Source: JBLHKE01 sp047619485
GTDB taxonomy: Bacteria; Verrucomicrobiota; Verrucomicrobiia; Verrucomicrobiales; DEV007
NCBI GenBank assembly: GCA_047619485.1
Contig: JBLHKE010000374.1
Span: forward strand, 1 to 7,472
Direction: 5' to 3'
DNA length: 7,472 nucleotides
In this document: piece by piece, positions 6,087 through 7,472 of the stretch
Position numbering within the stretch: position 1 is the stretch's first letter
Layout: the number at the start of each line of letters is the position of its first letter
The notes under the pieces: model-generated
What the model saw: only the letters and a program-made list of their open reading frames with translations
Databases searched by the model: none
Told to the model about the DNA's origin: nothing
Position numbers and translations under genes: made by a program

Positions 6087-7472
6087 ATGAGCCCAACGAC
6101 CAACAGACGTGATTTTCTCCTGCGGACTGGTGGTGGATTTGGCGGGCTAGCCCTCTCGCAGGTACTCGGCTCCACGCGGCACCATGCGCCCAAAGCCAAG
6201 CGCGTGATCCAGTTGTTCATGAACGGTGGTGTCAGCCAGATGGACACCTTCGATCCCAAACCACGGCTGAAAGAACTCAACGGTAAAACCTTCGATCCCG
6301 GCGCCGGCCAGCTGGTCGAATCGGTCACCAACTCCGCCGGTTTCAAAGTGCTCGCCAGCCCCTTCGAGTTTAGCCAACACGGCCAGTGTGGCCGCTGGGT
6401 CAGCAGCGTGTTCCCGCACATGGCAGGGGTTGTCGACGAGCTGGCATTCCTCACCTCGATGACCTCGAAGACCAACGTGCACGGTCTCGGCAGTTACATG
6501 CAGAACACCGGTTTCACCCTGCCGGGGTTCCCGTGCATGGGCGCGTGGATCAGCTACGGGCTCGGCCGGATCAACAAGAATCTCCCGGAGTTTGTCGTCC
6601 TCCCCGACCCAAATGGTCTGCCCTACAACAACCTCGGTAATTTCACCGCCGGATTCCTGCCGGCGAAACACCAGGGCACGGTGATCAACGTGAAAGGTGA
6701 TGCGCCAATCAATTTCCTCTTCCCTCCTAAGGAAGCGAAACACATCACCCCCCAGAGCGAAGTCGACGGCCTGGAGCTCCTCAAATCCCTCAACCAAAAC
6801 TACGCGCAACGTTTCCCGGCCAACAGCCAACTCGAAGCGCGCATCGAATCGTACGAGCTCGCCGCGCGCATGCAGCTCAGCGCACCCGAAGTGTTCGATC
6901 TATCAAAAGAAACCCAGGCCACCAAAAATCTCTACGGTCTAGAGAACGAGAAAACCTCCGACTTTGCCCGGCGTTGTATGATCGGCCGGCGTCTGCTGGA
7001 ACGCGACGTGCGTTTCGTGCAAATCTGGAGCGGTGCCGGTGGGCCGAAAAACAACTGGGACAACCACGCCAACATCCACACCGAGCTCCCGCACATGGCG
7101 CAGCAGGTTGACCAGCCGATCGCCGCCCTGATCAAAGACCTGAAATCCCGCGGCATGCTTGAAGACACGCTAGTGATCTGGACTACCGAGTTCGGCCGCA
7201 TGCCATTCAGCCAAGGCCAATCCGGCCGCGACCACAACGGCGGAAGCTTCGTCACCTGGCTAGCCGGCGCCGGCATCAAACCCGGTAGCACCTACGGCGA
7301 GAGCGACGAGTGGGGCTGGAAAGCCCGCAAGAAAACCTGGTGTTACGATCTCCACGCGACGATTCTGCACCTGTTAGGGATCGACCATGAAAAGTTAAGC
7401 GTCCGCCACAACGGGATAGATCGCCGGTTGACCGATGTCCATGGCCATGTGGTGAACGAGATCTTGGCCTGA
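6087..7472 (+). CDS. DUF1501 family protein, Tat-exported, alkaline phosphatase/sulfatase-like fold
   Basis: A complete 461-residue protein whose stop codon is the last base of the window. The N-terminus carries a twin-arginine signal (TNRRDFLLRTGGGFGGLAL, arginines 7-8), so it is probably exported folded, often a sign of a bound metal or cofactor. DUF1501 motifs follow in order: MNGGVSQMDTFDPKP (45-59), the WDNH stretch (324-327), WTTEFGRMP (365-373) and GRDHNGG (380-386). DUF1501 is a relative of the alkaline phosphatase/sulfatase superfamily, and the Asp/His-containing motifs resemble metal-binding positions of that fold. The enzymatic activity is not established, and sulfatase or phosphatase action is only a possibility. 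The gene starts 8 bp after the DUF1549/DUF1553 gene with only a weak ribosome binding site (AGGCAGA), which suggests coupling to the upstream gene. The two proteins are habitual partners in PVC genomes. The longest antisense frames here are shadows. Confidence 0.92.
   Translation: MSPTTNRRDFLLRTGGGFGGLALSQVLGSTRHHAPKAKRVIQLFMNGGVSQMDTFDPKPRLKELNGKTFDPGAGQLVESVTNSAGFKVLASPFEFSQHGQCGRWVSSVFPHMAGVVDELAFLTSMTSKTNVHGLGSYMQNTGFTLPGFPCMGAWISYGLGRINKNLPEFVVLPDPNGLPYNNLGNFTAGFLPAKHQGTVINVKGDAPINFLFPPKEAKHITPQSEVDGLELLKSLNQNYAQRFPANSQLEARIESYELAARMQLSAPEVFDLSKETQATKNLYGLENEKTSDFARRCMIGRRLLERDVRFVQIWSGAGGPKNNWDNHANIHTELPHMAQQVDQPIAALIKDLKSRGMLEDTLVIWTTEFGRMPFSQGQSGRDHNGGSFVTWLAGAGIKPGSTYGESDEWGWKARKKTWCYDLHATILHLLGIDHEKLSVRHNGIDRRLTDVHGHVVNEILA

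Noticed and set aside
6147..6830. 227-codon minus-strand frame inside the DUF1501 gene
   Set aside because: It is opposite a well-conserved gene, has no recognisable domain and no ribosome binding site, so it is a shadow frame.
1..7472. CRISPR array, tRNA or rRNA genes
   Set aside because: No regularly spaced direct repeats, no cloverleaf-like segments and no conserved rRNA stretches were seen on either strand.

Overview
The window most resembles a chromosomal segment from a Planctomycetota/Verrucomicrobiota-type (PVC) bacterium. The main reason is the pair at 3337-7472: a large exported protein with the DUF1549 (PSCyt2) and DUF1553 (PSD1) domains, followed by a twin-arginine-exported DUF1501 protein. 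Such pairs occur in many copies in PVC genomes and are uncommon elsewhere. The GC content looks moderately high, and ribosome binding sites are mostly weak or absent. Both points fit but do not prove this placement, and no rRNA or other phylogenetic marker is present.

Left region (1-1245): the first 34 codons of a TetR-type repressor run leftward off the edge. Divergent from it is a zinc-less medium-chain NAD(P)-dependent alcohol dehydrogenase/quinone-oxidoreductase-like gene. Between them lies a perfect 30-bp palindrome (120-149). It covers the best -35/-10 pair for the dehydrogenase and, by symmetry, a matching promoter for the repressor, so one site could shut both genes.

Middle region (1246-2560): a MarR-type regulator (minus strand, convergent with the dehydrogenase) sits between two non-coding, near-palindromic elements of about 160 bp. 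Each has terminal inverted repeats and flanking 4-bp duplications (CTAG for one, TTAA for the other). They look like miniature inverted-repeat transposable elements (MITEs) of two different families. Neither encodes a transposase.

Right region (2561-7472): a three-gene operon. An IclR-type regulator overlaps the start of the DUF1549/DUF1553 gene by 4 bp (ATGA), and the DUF1501 gene follows after 8 bp. A dyad, AATTCGTTC-N8-GAACAAATT, sits on the IclR start codon and overlaps a possible -10, so self-control of the whole operon is plausible. The exported pair has no established biochemical function. In PVC bacteria such pairs are often discussed in connection with breakdown of complex, frequently sulfated, polysaccharides. 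The IclR regulator suggests induction by a small organic effector. The final stop codon is the last base of the window, so further operon members cannot be seen.

I found no CRISPR array, tRNA, rRNA, complete insertion sequence or prophage gene. The most interesting items are the dual-promoter palindrome, the two MITE-like elements and the regulator-led DUF1549/DUF1553-DUF1501 operon.
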